Below, in pieces: positions 1-12,400 of a stretch of DNA of 64,000 bases. Below the pieces are notes generated by a model, which worked only from the letters and a program-made list of their open reading frames with translations, was not told the DNA's origin and did no database searches. Made by a program: the position numbers and the translations under genes. The DNA comes from Homalodisca vitripennis. Its lineage: Eukaryota; Arthropoda; Insecta; Hemiptera; Cicadellidae. The stretch lies in the NCBI RefSeq assembly GCF_021130785.1, contig NW_025778022.1, positions 1 through 64,000 on the forward strand, read 5' to 3'. Each line of letters opens with the position of its first letter. Position 1 is the first letter of the stretch.

Positions 1-1957
1 TCATGTAAGACTGTGAGGTGTAATCGCATATCCGATAATTGGGAGTAGAACCAGTCTACACAAATATCCCGTCAAAAGTAATCGGATTGTGGGTTACACG
101 ATAACAGTTCAATGGCTACGCGTTGGGGCTTACTGTCACAGTTCTTCAATGTAAAGACTGTGAGGTGTAATTCGCATATCCGATAATTGGGAGTAGAACC
201 AGTCTACACAAAATATCCCGTCAAAAGTAATCGGATTGTGGGTTACACGATAACAAGTTCAATGGCTACCGCGTTGGGCTTACTGTCACAGTTCTTCAAT
301 GTAAAGACTGTGAGGTGTAATCACATAACCAATAGTTAGGAGTAGAGCCAGTCTACACACAAATATCCCGTCTAAAGTAATCGGATTGTGGGCTACACGA
401 TAACAGTTCAATGGCTATGCGTTGGGCTTACTGTCTCAGTACTACAATGTGAAGACTGTGAGGTGTAATCGCATATCCGATAGTTAGGAGTAGGGCGAGT
501 CTACACAAATACCCCTTCAAAAGTAATCGGATTATGGGCTACACGATAACAGTTCAATGGCTAGGCGTTGTGCTTACTGTCTCAGTACTACAATGTGAAG
601 ACTGTGAGGTGTAATCACATAACCAATAGTTAGGAGTAGAACCAGTCTACACAAATATCTCGTCAAAAGTAATCAGATTGTGGGCTACACGATAACGAGT
701 TCAATGGCTACGCATTGGGCTTACTGTCTCAGTACTACAATGTGAAGACTGTGAGGTGTAAATCACATAACCAATAGTTAGGAGTAGAAACCAGTCTACA
801 CAAATATCTCGTCAAAAGTAATCAGATTGTGGGCTACACGATAACAGTTCAATGGCTAGGCGTTGGGCTTACTGTCACAGTTCTACAATGTGAAGACTGT
901 GAGGTTGTAATCACATAACCAATAGTTAGGAGTAGGCGAGTCTACACAAATACCCCGTCAAAAGTAATCGGATTGTGGGCTACACGATTAACAGTTCAAT
1001 GGCTAACGCGTTGGGCTTACTGTCTCAGTACTACAATGTAAAGACTGTGAGGTGTAATCACATAACCAATAGTTAGGAGTAGAACCAGTCTACACAAATA
1101 TCTCGTCAAAAGTAATCAGATTGTGGGCTACACGATAACAGTTCAATGGCTACGCGTTGGGCTTACTGTCTCAGTACTACAATGTGAAGACTGTGAGGTG
1201 TAGTCACATAACCAATAGTTAGGAGTAGGGCGAGTCTACACAAATACCCAGTCAAAAGTAATCGGATTGTGGGCTACACGAGAACAGTTCAATGGTTACG
1301 CGTTGGGCTTACTGTCTCAGTACTACAATGTAAAGACTGTGAGGTGTAAATCACATAACCAATAGTTAGGAGTAGAACCAGTCTACACAAATATCTCGTC
1401 AAAAGTAATCAGATTGTGGGCTACACGATAACAGTTCAATGGCTAGGCGTTGGGCTTACTGTCTCAGTACTACAATGTGAAGACTGTGAGGTGTAATCGC
1501 ATATCCGATAGTTAGGAGTAGGGCGAGTCTACACAAATACCCCGTCAACAAGTACCCGGATTGTGAGCTACACGATAACAGTTCAATGGCTAGGCGTTGT
1601 GCTTACTGTCCTCAGTACTACAATGTGAAGACTGTGAGGGTGTAATCACAAATTCCGATAGTTAGGAGTAGAGCCAGTCTACACAAAATACCCCGTCAAA
1701 AGTAATCGGATTTGTGGGCTACACGATAACAGTTCAATGGCTAGGCGTTTGGGCTTACTGTCTCAGTACTACAATGTGAAGACTGTGAGGTGTAATCGCA
1801 TATCCGATAGTTAGGAGTAGGGCGAGTCTACACAAATACCCCTTCAAAAGTAATCGGATTATGGGCTACACGATAACAGTTCAATGGCTAGGCGTTTGTG
1901 CTTACTGTCTCAGTACTACAATGTGAAGACTGTGAGGTGTAATCGCATATCCGATAG
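1..1957. repeat. Satellite array, about 148-bp monomer, first block
   Basis: Head-to-tail copies of a monomer of 146-150 bp recur at about 7, 155, 303, 453, 600, 746, 894, 1042, 1188, 1336, 1482, 1630, 1777 and 1924. Each copy contains GACTGTGAGGTGTAATC and GGCTACACGATAACAG. Two variants differ in the stretch after GGAGTAG: one reads AACCAGTC with ATATCTCG, the other GGCGAGTC with ATACCCCG. They alternate through much of the block, which points to a dimeric higher-order unit. Copies also differ by many single-base insertions. The block runs off the left edge of the window and ends where a LINE has inserted. No reading frame is conserved across copies. Confidence 0.95.
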
Positions 1958-2501
1958 TTTATTTATTTATTTATTTATTTTTTTTTGTACAATAGCTACA
2001 GGAACATTATCCCAAAACAGCTATATTGAAAATACAAGTTAATAATAATTATTTACAATATAATATACTATAAGTACGTATATGAAGAAACTAAATTACA
2101 AAATCATTATTAGGCTGAGTAAAAATTAACTGTTTCTGTTACAAGCACGAGAAAAAATAAAAATATAATACAATACATAATAACAATTTAAAACTTTAAC
2201 AAAACTAGGTTACTACCTTAAGTTTAAAAAATAATATTTAGCTTATTTACAAATGAATTAAAATTTATTATTAAATATATCCAATTCATTTTTATACATG
2301 TTTTAACAACCTAATACCTTTAAAAAATGAAAAATTATAAAACTGCACTGTATTACAACGTGGTGTAAAAAAAAACCAAAGAGGGTCTCAGATTATTTCT
2401 TGGGACAATGCAGAAAAAACCTTACCAACTAAAAAAGAACTATCAACTAAGTTATGTAAAATTTTATAAAATGTATAAAATAATAGATCGGTTTCGTCTT
2501 G

Positions 2502-5150
2502 TTAACAAAGTTTGAAAAGAAAAAATACTTTCTTAAGACAGTTTGTTGACAGGTTTCGCTCACAAGAAACATGAAATCTTTTAAAATATAAATACCTTAG
2601 AAACTTGTTTTGAATTAGCTCCAAAGAAGCAATGCTATGTAATGAATAAGGGGTCCAAATTATTGCACAATACTCCAGCCTACTTCTTACGAATGCATTG
2701 TATAGTTTAATGATAGGATTAATTGAATGAAAAATCATCGTGTTTTCTAATTACAAAACCCAACATCCTATGGCATCCATTAATGATAAAACTAAGGTGA
2801 TTTTCAAACGTAAGAGCCGAGTCAAAAATTACGCCAAGATCTTTAACATGAGTCCACTAGTAGTAGCTTAGTGCCATTTATAGAGGTATTCTGGTAGAGT
2901 TAAATAATTTTTCCTAGTATAAGTCATCGCAAAACACTTCTTTACATTTAAAAATAGGTTGTTCTCTAAGCACCAAAGGCTAAGTAAATTTAGCGTTGAT
3001 TGCAGTTCAGCAACGTCGTGATTGTCCTCGAATCTTTCTATATATTTTCAAATCATCGGCAAACAAAAGGCATTTAGACCGTGTTAAATAATTAGGAAGA
3101 TCATTAATATATATAAAGAATAGTAATGGGCCTAAGTTAGATCCCTGGGGAACACCCGAAGTGCTAATGTACTTTTTAGACATAAGTGTTAGACACCATA
3201 ACAAACTGACTGCGAAGCTTTAAATAAGTCTCAACAAAACTAATAAATGGCGGGGATAAATTAAAACAAGATAATTTACTTAACAAAATATCGTGATCTA
3301 CTTTATCAAACGCCTTAGAAAAATCTGTATACACTACATCAAACCCTGCCACCAGTATCCAATTCAGATGCTACGTCAAAAGAAAATTCCATTAGATTAG
3401 AGACTGTTGATTTACAAGGAAGAAAGCCATGCTGCTGGGGAGATATATCAGATTTTACGTTATAAAAAATATATTTATAGAGAAGTGATTCAAATATCTT
3501 AGCGAATGTAATTTAACAATGAAATCGGACGGTAATTTTCAATGTTTTCAATGTTTCCTGATTTAAAAATGGAACCACCTTAGCTTCCTTCCATTTCTCC
3601 GGAAAATACAGGTTTTTTAAAGATAGATTGAACAAATAGCACAAAGGATCACACAGCACCTCAGCACAACCCTTTACTATATATGTAGGAATACAGTCAG
3701 GTCCAGAAGATTTCTTTGATTTCAATTTTTTGATCGCTGCTAACACATCTAGAACTGTAAACAAAACCCCTTGGCTGTTTTCCCTATATAAGTTTTCAGT
3801 ACTAATATTGTTAGGTTTACTTCCGGAGTTAACCGAGAAAACTGAAGAAAAAAAGTCTGCAAACGAATTGGAAATGTGATTAACTGGAACCACTTTGTTT
3901 TTTAAATTTCATTTCGAAAGAGCCCAAATCTAAATTAGAAGAAGAGCGTCTGGACTTTATAAAACTCCGCAGAAAAACTTAGAGTCTACATTAATGCAAT
4001 ACTCAATGTTTCGAATATATTCTCGATAAGCCAATTGTATTTTCAATTTAACACCTCTCCTGAGATCCTTAAACAAACTTTCATGGAATTTAGAGAATTT
4101 CCGTTTCTTAGCACATTTATTCTTTATCTTTATAGAATTTAATAATATCCTTTGTAAACCAACACGGATATTTAATTTTAAAGATTAATGGTTTTTTAGG
4201 TTACACATTGATCAAAAACGGTAAAAATTGTTTTATAGAACACATCCACAGCCCTATCTACGTTATTTATACTATACACTTCATCCCAATTACATTCTCT
4301 AAATTTTAATTAAACATACTGTAAAAATCAGCTTTCTTAAAAAAATAATAAGTGTTGAGTATCAGTTTATTTTTTTAGTTTAAATTATTAATAAGGAAGG
4401 GTTTGAAAGGAAAACCTACACACAACGGCGGATGGTGCCCGTCTAGAGGCAATAAAGGACCGTTTACAGTAATCAACAAACAGTGATTTGATATTACTAA
4501 TTATTAGGTCAAGAAATAATACTGTTTACAGTTAAGAACATCATTGTGAGATTTAAGATCGTGCATTGCCATAAAGTGATATAGATTTTTAACTACAGTG
4601 CTTCCAAACAACATATTACAGTTTAATCCATTAATTTCGGGTAGATTAAAATCACCTAATATTAACAAATTATCAAACATAGACTTACTTTTAAAATCCC
4701 TCAAAAGAATTAAAGTAGTCATCATACAAACTACGATTACTGTTAGGTGGAAAAATAAACAATATGTTTATACAAATAGATATATTTTGAATGAGGCATG
4801 CGCACTTGCAGCCAAATAGATTCAAGGTCGCGGGGAATCAGCTGATCGCCAACCGTCACAGACAGCTCACATGCTTGTAGCCGCCCGTGAACTGCCAACA
4901 ATACGCCTCCCCCCCGCTCCTTACCTGTTATCAGTGGGTTTCTGTCTCGTCTGAATACAATATAGCGATTATCAAAATAGTTCCCTATCACAAATGCTTT
5001 CTGTCAGCCACGTTTCTGTTAAGGCAATAATATCATAACTGCTCGCTTAACACAGACTCAAATAGTGTATGCGTTTTGGTGCGCAAAACCTCTTACATTC
5101 TGATAATAAATTATTATTTCATCCTTAGGATTCATTCTTATTTTACGGTT
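2502..5150 (-). pseudogene. LINE ORF2 remnant: endonuclease and reverse transcriptase
   Basis: Pieces in several frames follow the order of a LINE pol protein. The AP-type endonuclease is seen at 4504-4991, with the motif LILGDFNLPEI and a glycine-rich GKERGGGVLLAV. The N-terminal reverse transcriptase part at 3513-3893 carries KSSGPDCIPTYIV and FPEKWKEAKVVP. The catalytic palm at 3007-3204 has [14 protein letters not shown] and [10 protein letters not shown], so the FADD catalytic box is intact. The C-terminal thumb part at 2502-2738 has LEYCAIIWTPYS. At least four frame changes separate these pieces, so no full protein can be made from this sequence as given. Copying of LINE RNA at a nicked target is the known role of this family. 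Confidence 0.85.
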
Positions 5151-5598
5151 AAAAATCCAAATAAACATGAAAAAATGAAAATTTGTACCTTGCCACAACA
5201 CATCTATTTTTTCATTTGTAACTTAAAGAGACAATAAAAAAATACGCTCATATCAGGCAGCACTAATCCTTTAGTAAAATAAAATATTTACTAATAACGT
5301 CATATTGTTTTTTAGAGTATAATAAACTACTTGATACTTTACATGTGATGTTCCAAAATTCGGAAAAAAAATTACGAAAGTATAATTCCTTAGATTATCA
5401 ATTATTAAAATTATTAAAATTAAATAAACAAACCACATTATTAAAAATCTAGAGTAAAAAAAGCATGATATTAATCTTCCCATTCCCACCAAACATTTTA
5501 CTTTACTTTTAGTAGCTGACTCTCTCTGTACAAGTTGCATTCAGATCATCCTCATCTTTTCAGAACTATTACCCTACTACTCTTATCATCAGACTTCC

Positions 5599-6560
5599 TT
5601 ACTTTAAATTTTTGCCTACCCTGTCAACCCACACAAACTTATAATTGAAATCAACTCTCAACCTACGGGCCTTAGCCAGAAGCACTCGCCTGACAGGTGT
5701 TAAACTCGGGTTGATTTAGATCTGTTTGGTCGGTATTGTAGCCTTGTAGATGGCGGGTTGAGAAGTCCCTCTTCACCTTCCTCCTGGCCAGAAGTTTGAT
5801 CCGGATCATCACGTCTCAAAAACTTCACAATTATGCCCGAAGTTGGTCGATTCTTGCCACCAGAACACGCGATGACAGGCGTCAATTCCCGTCTTCAGTT
5901 AATTTCACACCAAGGGCTGTTCCAATTTCAATCACCTTCTTCAAAGATAAATTATTTTCGTCAGCCGACTCAGGTACACCAAAAATTTCCACGGTATTTT
6001 CCTTCTGGAATACTGTTCCAAATCACCCTGACGCAAAGACATGTCCCTTCAATTGAGCCTTCAATAGCTTATTTTCTTCCATTAATCCTACGATCATTTC
6101 TTGTTGCTTATTTATTATCTCCTGTTGGTTTTTTAATTAAAGTTGTTTTATTCTCATCTATTCTTACGGAACAGTGGATCCAACGATTTACCGAGTTCTC
6201 TCCTCTATGTTTACCTGCCCATCCATGATTTCCTTTTTCATCTCATTTAACAGTTGTTTAAGTACAATCCATGGTGATGGCCCATGTTCGCAGATGAGGT
6301 TGGACTAGGCGAATGTAACGACGGGGACAGAGTCTGAGTTACTGCACTCAGACGTCTCTTTTTATTACAAATGGTCGCAGCTCCACTGATTGTTAGTAGC
6401 GAGAAACTTCAATGTCTGTCTCAGTCAGATCCACACACAAACCATGAAAATAAACTTTGCACAGTTTACACTGCCACCTTACGAGATTTGGCAGCTCTAT
6501 TTACTTGATTATGACACTTTCCACACAAGAACTCATAAATATGCAACTTAACTATTAGAA
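5599..6560 (-). pseudogene. LINE ORF1 remnant
   Basis: This lies just upstream of the endonuclease in the element's own direction. The C-terminal end, stopping at 5599, reads LLAKARRLRV and YKFVWVDRVGKNLK. Further upstream, at 5700-5885, is NRPTSGIIVKFLRRDD. Both are typical of the nucleic-acid-binding ORF1 protein of Jockey/CR1-like LINEs. A cysteine-rich segment near 6440-6540 resembles the PHD-type zinc finger often found at the start of such ORF1 proteins. The frame is broken more than once and the start codon is not clear. In active elements ORF1 protein coats the element RNA. Confidence 0.6.
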
Positions 6561-6773
6561 ACTTTGAGGTTTATGTTAGGTCAGTACAAGATCACTAATT
6601 TTCACATCACTAGGCTGAACGAATGGAAGTAACCACTAAACGACTGATTTAAAACATCCAATCAAGCTTAATAAAAATAAGAGTAAGTAATATAATAACC
6701 ATTTTAACTCGTGCACAAATGTTTCAAACCACGGAGCGAATTTCTTTCAAAGCAGCTGTATGCAGACGACGGC

Positions 6774-9121
6774 GTGTAATCCCTAGTTTAGGAGTAGGTG
6801 GCGAGTCTACAAAAATACCCCCGTCAAAATTAATCGGATTGTGGGCTACACGATAAACAGTTCAATGGCTAGGCGTTGTGCTCATTGTCACAGTTCTTCA
6901 ATGTGAAGACTGTGAGGGTGTATTCGCAATATCCCGAGAATTGGGAGTAGAGTCAGTCTACACAAATATCCCAACATAAAGTAATCAGATTGTGGGCTAC
7001 AACGATAACAGTTCAATGGCTAGGGGCGTTGGGCTTACTGTCTCAGTACTTACAATGTGAAGACTGTGAGGTGTAATCGCATATCCGATAGTTAGGAGTA
7101 GGGCGAGTCCTACAAAAAATACCCCGTCAAAATTAATCGGATTGTGGGCTACACGATAACAGTTTCAATGGCTAGGCGTTGTGCTTATTGTCACAGTTCT
7201 TCAATGTGAAGACTGTGAGGTGTAATCGCATATCCGATAATTGGGGAGTAGAGCCAGTCTACACAAAATATCCCAACATAAAGTAATCAGATTGTGGGCT
7301 ACACGATAACAGTTCAATGGCTAGGCGTTGTGCTTACTGTCACAGTATTACAATGTAAAGACTTTAAGGTGTAATCGCATATCCGATAATTGGGAGTAGA
7401 GCCAGTCCTACACAAATATCCCAACATAAAGTAATCAGATTGTGGGCTACACGAATAACAGTTCAATGGCTAGGCGTTGTGCTTACTGTCGACAGTATTA
7501 CAATGTAGAGACTTTAAGGTGTAATCGCATATCCGATAATTGGGAGTAGAGTCAGTCTACACAAATATCCCAACATAAAGTAATCAGATTGTGGGCTACA
7601 CGATAACAGTTCAATGGCTAGGCGTTGTGCTTACTGTCCACAGTATTACAATGTAGAGACTTTAAGGTGTAATCGCATATCCGATAATTGGGAGTAGAGC
7701 CAGTCTACTACACAAATATCCCAACATAAAGTAATCAGATTGTGGGCTACACGATAACAGTTCAATGGCTAGGCGTTGTGCTTACTGTCACAGTATTACA
7801 ATGTAGAGACTTTAAGGTGTAATCGCATATCCGATAATTGGGAGTAGAGTCAGTCTACACACAAATATCCCAACATAAAGTAATCAGATTGTGGGCTACA
7901 CGATAATAGTTCAATGGCTAGGCGTTGTGCTTACTGTCACAAGTATTACAATGTAAAGACTTTAAGGTGTAATCGCATATCCGATAAATTCGGAGTAGAG
8001 TCAGTCTACACAAATATCCCAACATAAGGTAATCAGATTGTAGGCTACACGATAACAGTTCAATGGCTAGGCGTTGTGCTTACTGTCACAGTATTACAAT
8101 GTAAAGACTTTAAGGTGTAATCGCATATCCGATAATTGGGGGTAGAGCCAGTCTACACAAATATCCCAACATAAAGTAATCAGATTGTGGGCTACACGAT
8201 AACAGTTCAATGGCTAGGCGTTGGGCTTACTGTCTCAGTACTACAATGTGAAGACTGTGAGGTGTAATCGCATATCCGATAGTTAGGAGTAGGGCGAGTC
8301 TACAAAAATATCCCGTCAAAAGTAATCGGATTGTGGGCTACACGATAACAGTTCAATGGTTAGGCGTTGTGCGTATTGTCACAGTTCTTCAATGTTGAAG
8401 ACTGTGAGGTGTAATCGCATATCCGATAGTTAGGAGTAGAGTCAGTCTACAAAAAATATCCCGTCAAAAGTAATCGGATTGTGGGCTACACGATAACAGT
8501 TCAATGGTTAGGCGTTGTGCTTATTGTCACAGTTCTTCAATGTGAAGACTGTGAGGTGTAATCGCATATCCGAAAATTGGGAGTAGAGTCAGTCTACACA
8601 AATATCCCGTCAAAAGTAATCGGATTGTGGGCTACACGATAACAGTTCAATGGTTAGGCGTTGTGCTTATTGTCACAGTTCTTTAATGTGAAGACTGTGA
8701 GGTGTAATCGCATATCCGATTAATTGGGAGTAGGGCCAGTCTACACAAATATCCCGTCAAAAGTAATCGGATTGTGGGCTACACGATAACAGTTCAATGG
8801 TTAGGCCGTTGTGCTTACTGTCACAGTTCTTCAATGTGAAGACTGTGAGGTGTAATCGCATAACCAATAGTTAGGAGTAGAGCGAGTCTACACAAATATC
8901 CCGTCAAAAGTAATCGGATTGTGGGCTACACGATAACAGTTCAATGGCTAGGCGTTGTGCTTACTGTCACAGTTCTTCAATGTGAAAGACTGTGAGGTGT
9001 AATCGCATATCCGATAATTGGGAGTAGAGTCAGTCTACACAAATATCCCGTCAAAAGTAATCGGATTGTGGGCTATACGATAACAGTTTCAATGGTTAGG
9101 CGTTGGGCTTACTGTCACAGT
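6774..9121. repeat. Satellite array, second block
   Basis: This is the same monomer family as 1-1957, continuing after the LINE. From about 7340 to 8270 the copies share two differences from the first block: ACTTTAAGGTG in place of ACTGTGAGGTG, and CCCAACATAAAG in place of CCCGTCAAAAG. In most of that stretch GAGCCAGTC and GAGTCAGTC copies alternate, again a dimer-like pattern. The flanks of the block resemble the first block more closely, so a local sub-family has expanded in the middle. Single-base insertions are frequent near 6800-7050. Confidence 0.95.
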
Positions 9122-9281
9122 ACTTCGCATTACTTGTATAATAATGTAAATTTTACGCTTTTCATCGTTTTTATCGATTTGTATCGTTTTTAAGCTGATT
9201 ACTCAGCTGGAACAACTGCTCAGACGAGCGTAATGATTGCGTTGCCGCGTTTGACACCTAGAAGCATCGGTCCACCCAATG
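9122..9281. other. Unique spacer between the satellite block and a lone monomer
   Basis: This stretch does not match the satellite. It has no open frame of note, one AT-rich part with repeated ATCGTTTTTATCG-like words, and a GC-richer end. Its origin is unknown. Confidence 0.5.
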
Positions 9282-9418
9282 ACTGTGAGGTGTAATCGCA
9301 TATCCGATAGTTAGGAGTAGAGCCAGTCTACACAAATATCCCGTTAAAAGTAATCGGATTGTGGGCTACACGATAACAGCTCAATGGCTACGCGTTGGGC
9401 TTACTGTCATAGTACTAC
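9282..9418. repeat. Isolated satellite monomer
   Basis: A single copy of the 148-bp satellite monomer, starting at GACTGTGAGGTG and ending at AGTACTACAA, cut off from the array by 160 bp of unrelated sequence. It resembles the CGCATATCCGATAG type of the first block. Confidence 0.9.
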
Positions 9419-12400
9419 AAATCTCTTAAATATTTCATTGTATTGCAATGTATAATACTTCTTTGTGTTAATTTTTATGTTATGATTTTGAAGTGAATTA
9501 CACTACATCCACTTTTTCCAGTACTATATATGGTTCTTTTAACTGTTTTAATGCCTGTTTTAAATGTTAAAAGACTGACTTGACTTGCACTATATTTATT
9601 GGCTAAAAGGAGTTTGCTTCAGACGGCTAAGTTGAAACTTCTAAATCAAATTTGAAACAGTTGATTGATAACTCATAAATGGTATTTAATTATTAATCTA
9701 CTCTAATATTGCTAGTAAGGTAATTTCTCAAAAAATGTCTTTGTTTAATCTTTTAAACGTAATTTAAACCTGCTCAAATATTCGAAGAAGGAAATTCAAA
9801 TTACAATACAATACAATATATATTGTATTGTATTGTTATTGTATTGTATTGTGTACAATATGTTTCAACTTGAATTTAATGTTAGTAATATTTGCATTGA
9901 TATATAGTAGAATAAGATTTAATGGAAACTAAACCCAGCTTATCGATTATTTATTCAGTGGATACAAATGCAAACAAAATTATTGCAAATTATAAAATTA
10001 AATCGCATTGTAGTAAAAAAAATAATTGTACATATTAAACATAACCCTTGATATAGCAATGAAGGACATAGTTATTATTATGGCATGTAAAATTTACTTA
10101 AATAGAACGTCAAATGATTTTAATGCATAAGGGAAACTGCTCCAAAACAGTGCATGTAAGAGAAAACTCGGAAAACCGCTGTGAGAATAAACAACTTGAC
10201 TTTAAAGAAGTACAGATGTAGAAAAGACTCACCCATTCATGGTAACATGGATGATTTACCACAACAAGGAAACTCGGAGATTTTTTATTAAGATTTAATA
10301 AGGAAACCGTAACATGATTGGCTCAGATTACATTATAAACTACTTATAATTTCGCAAGATGTTCTGTAGGTACATATACAGGTATATAATAATACAGAAA
10401 AAATTACAAAATATTCAGTTCAGCTAAATTCCAATGCTGGAAATGCATTATGATAAAACACCATGTTTTCTATTTAAAAATGAAGTTTAATGAAAATTTC
10501 AAAAGATCTGGTCACATGATACATTAAAGTTTGGTTTTATTTTGTTGTTACACATAAGACCAATGAAACATATTAACTAACGCTCAGCCAATTACTACTA
10601 AGGAACTCCATCGCCAGTTCCGATGGAACTCATTGTCCCTCACATAATAGCTTCATGCAAAATTTCAACTTTGAAGGCAATTTTATTTTAGAGGTTTCGT
10701 GCATGCCTGCAGAAAGACATGAATTAACATTTCTACGGCGAAAGCTTCACAAAAGCGCAGCCAATAATATTTATTCCAAATATATGCGAAACTTTCGACT
10801 TTATTAGATCAGCATGAGTTATTGCTAAAAAGCAAATTAATGTTAGAGAACGTATCGTTTGGGAAAATTACATTAAACTTATTCCATTGACTATGGTTTT
10901 TTAAAAGTATTCTTTTACTAGCTAATTGTAAGCCTATAACGTCAGGATATAACATAGAGCACTACTAATATTAAGTTCTGCATTGAAATTATTTCTTTTC
11001 AATGTATAAAACCAATATTTTTTTGTATTAAAATGCTCAAAATAATAACATTACTATAAAGTCATCTTTTACCGAATGTGCTTTTTGTATTTTTATCAAA
11101 CATTTTCCAAATCATCAAGTATAAGGCAAACGCTGCGTCAATGCATTTTTATTTCATTTATCGACTTTCAAAGGTTAGTAAAAACGTGATAATAATTAGT
11201 TTCCAACATATAGCTTTACGTTTTAAATTTTAAAACATATATTAATTTTCACCAAATTCATATTTGTATTTTGTATTAATGCATTCAGACTCAAAGTTTA
11301 TCCAATATTCAAAGTATGACCTACAACACACTCTCGTCTCCGAGAGTCTTTAATCTGCAGTAGATAACAGCCTCTAAACGTTGCGAGGTTTCTCGTCCTT
11401 ATAGGAATTTTGCCTGTTAATGCTCCTATGCTGTAAACATTTTTAAATGATCCCTGTGTTTCCTTCATAGGAAAAAAAAGAAATATAATTCCTTATTCTG
11501 CAGAACCTACCTGAAAGCTCCAATCATATTCACCTAATTTTTAAGCGTATCTACTTTCTGACTCTACTTCTGAGTCAATTCGCAACTACTGTATTCCTCA
11601 TTTTGGAACAAAATTAACAAGAAAAAAAGAAAGAACTATAAAAAATAGAAACACACTGATCATAAATTTTAATATCATGTAATCACTATCCATATACAAT
11701 TCAATCTTATCTTAAATTTAAAAACGATTTGGCCTCATTCAGAGGTAGAAATAGATACAGAGATTCTCTAGTAATACAGTGAGATAGATGGTACATTAAT
11801 AAACTAAGGGTACTAGTTTATACTCGTGTATCAGGCAAGCAACATTATCACGTAAAAGCATTGAACTTCCACAACAAACATCATTATTGAACAGTAACAA
11901 TGTTTGTTGTCCTCTTACAGAGGCGTCAACCGGAGGACGTTGCACCGGTAAACTGCTTACATCACATTGCTATTATAATACCACTAGTATTGTTTCAAAA
12001 TAATGACAAATACACATTTTAGCTATTAATAAATTGTTGTAAAGTGTACACTAATGAAATGTTTAAGTTATCAAGTACAACAAATTTGAGATTTGTTCCC
12101 TAAGTAATTATTAAAAATAAAAACTAAATAGGTTTTGTTGTATAATAAGAAATATTGGAAAATGTAAGATATCTCAGATTTCTAAAATTTAAAGACGAAA
12201 GACTGAAGAACTCGCATACAAATAAAAGAAACATCGTACAATTTTAAGTCGTAAATTAATATACTTAAGTAGACATAGCTTAAGACGGAGTGAAAGCGAG
12301 ATATCATCTAAGTATAACCGACTTTTAAGGACACTATTACCACATAGATAAAGTGAAATTTTAGCTTATTACGAGTCACGTGAAACAATAAACTCCCATT

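Larger units (their letters stand above)
1958..6770 (-). mobile_element. Non-LTR retrotransposon (LINE), near full length, Jockey/CR1 group
   Basis: The element reads right to left. Its 3' end at 1958 carries an (AAAT)n-type tail, seen as TTTA repeats at 1958-1986. Its 5' end is near 6770. It has the usual two-ORF layout: an ORF1 with a zinc-finger-like start, then an endonuclease plus reverse transcriptase ORF. Both are broken by frameshifts and stops. It sits inside the satellite: GTGTAATC...TAGTTTA at 1937-1961 recurs in degenerate form at 6774-6790 and is a likely target-site duplication. Clade assignment is inferred from ORF layout and motifs, not from a tree. Confidence 0.85.

Noticed and set aside
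1..9418. CRISPR array, suggested by regular repeats
   Set aside because: The repeats are about 148 bp, head to tail with no unique spacers, in eukaryotic DNA. This is a satellite.
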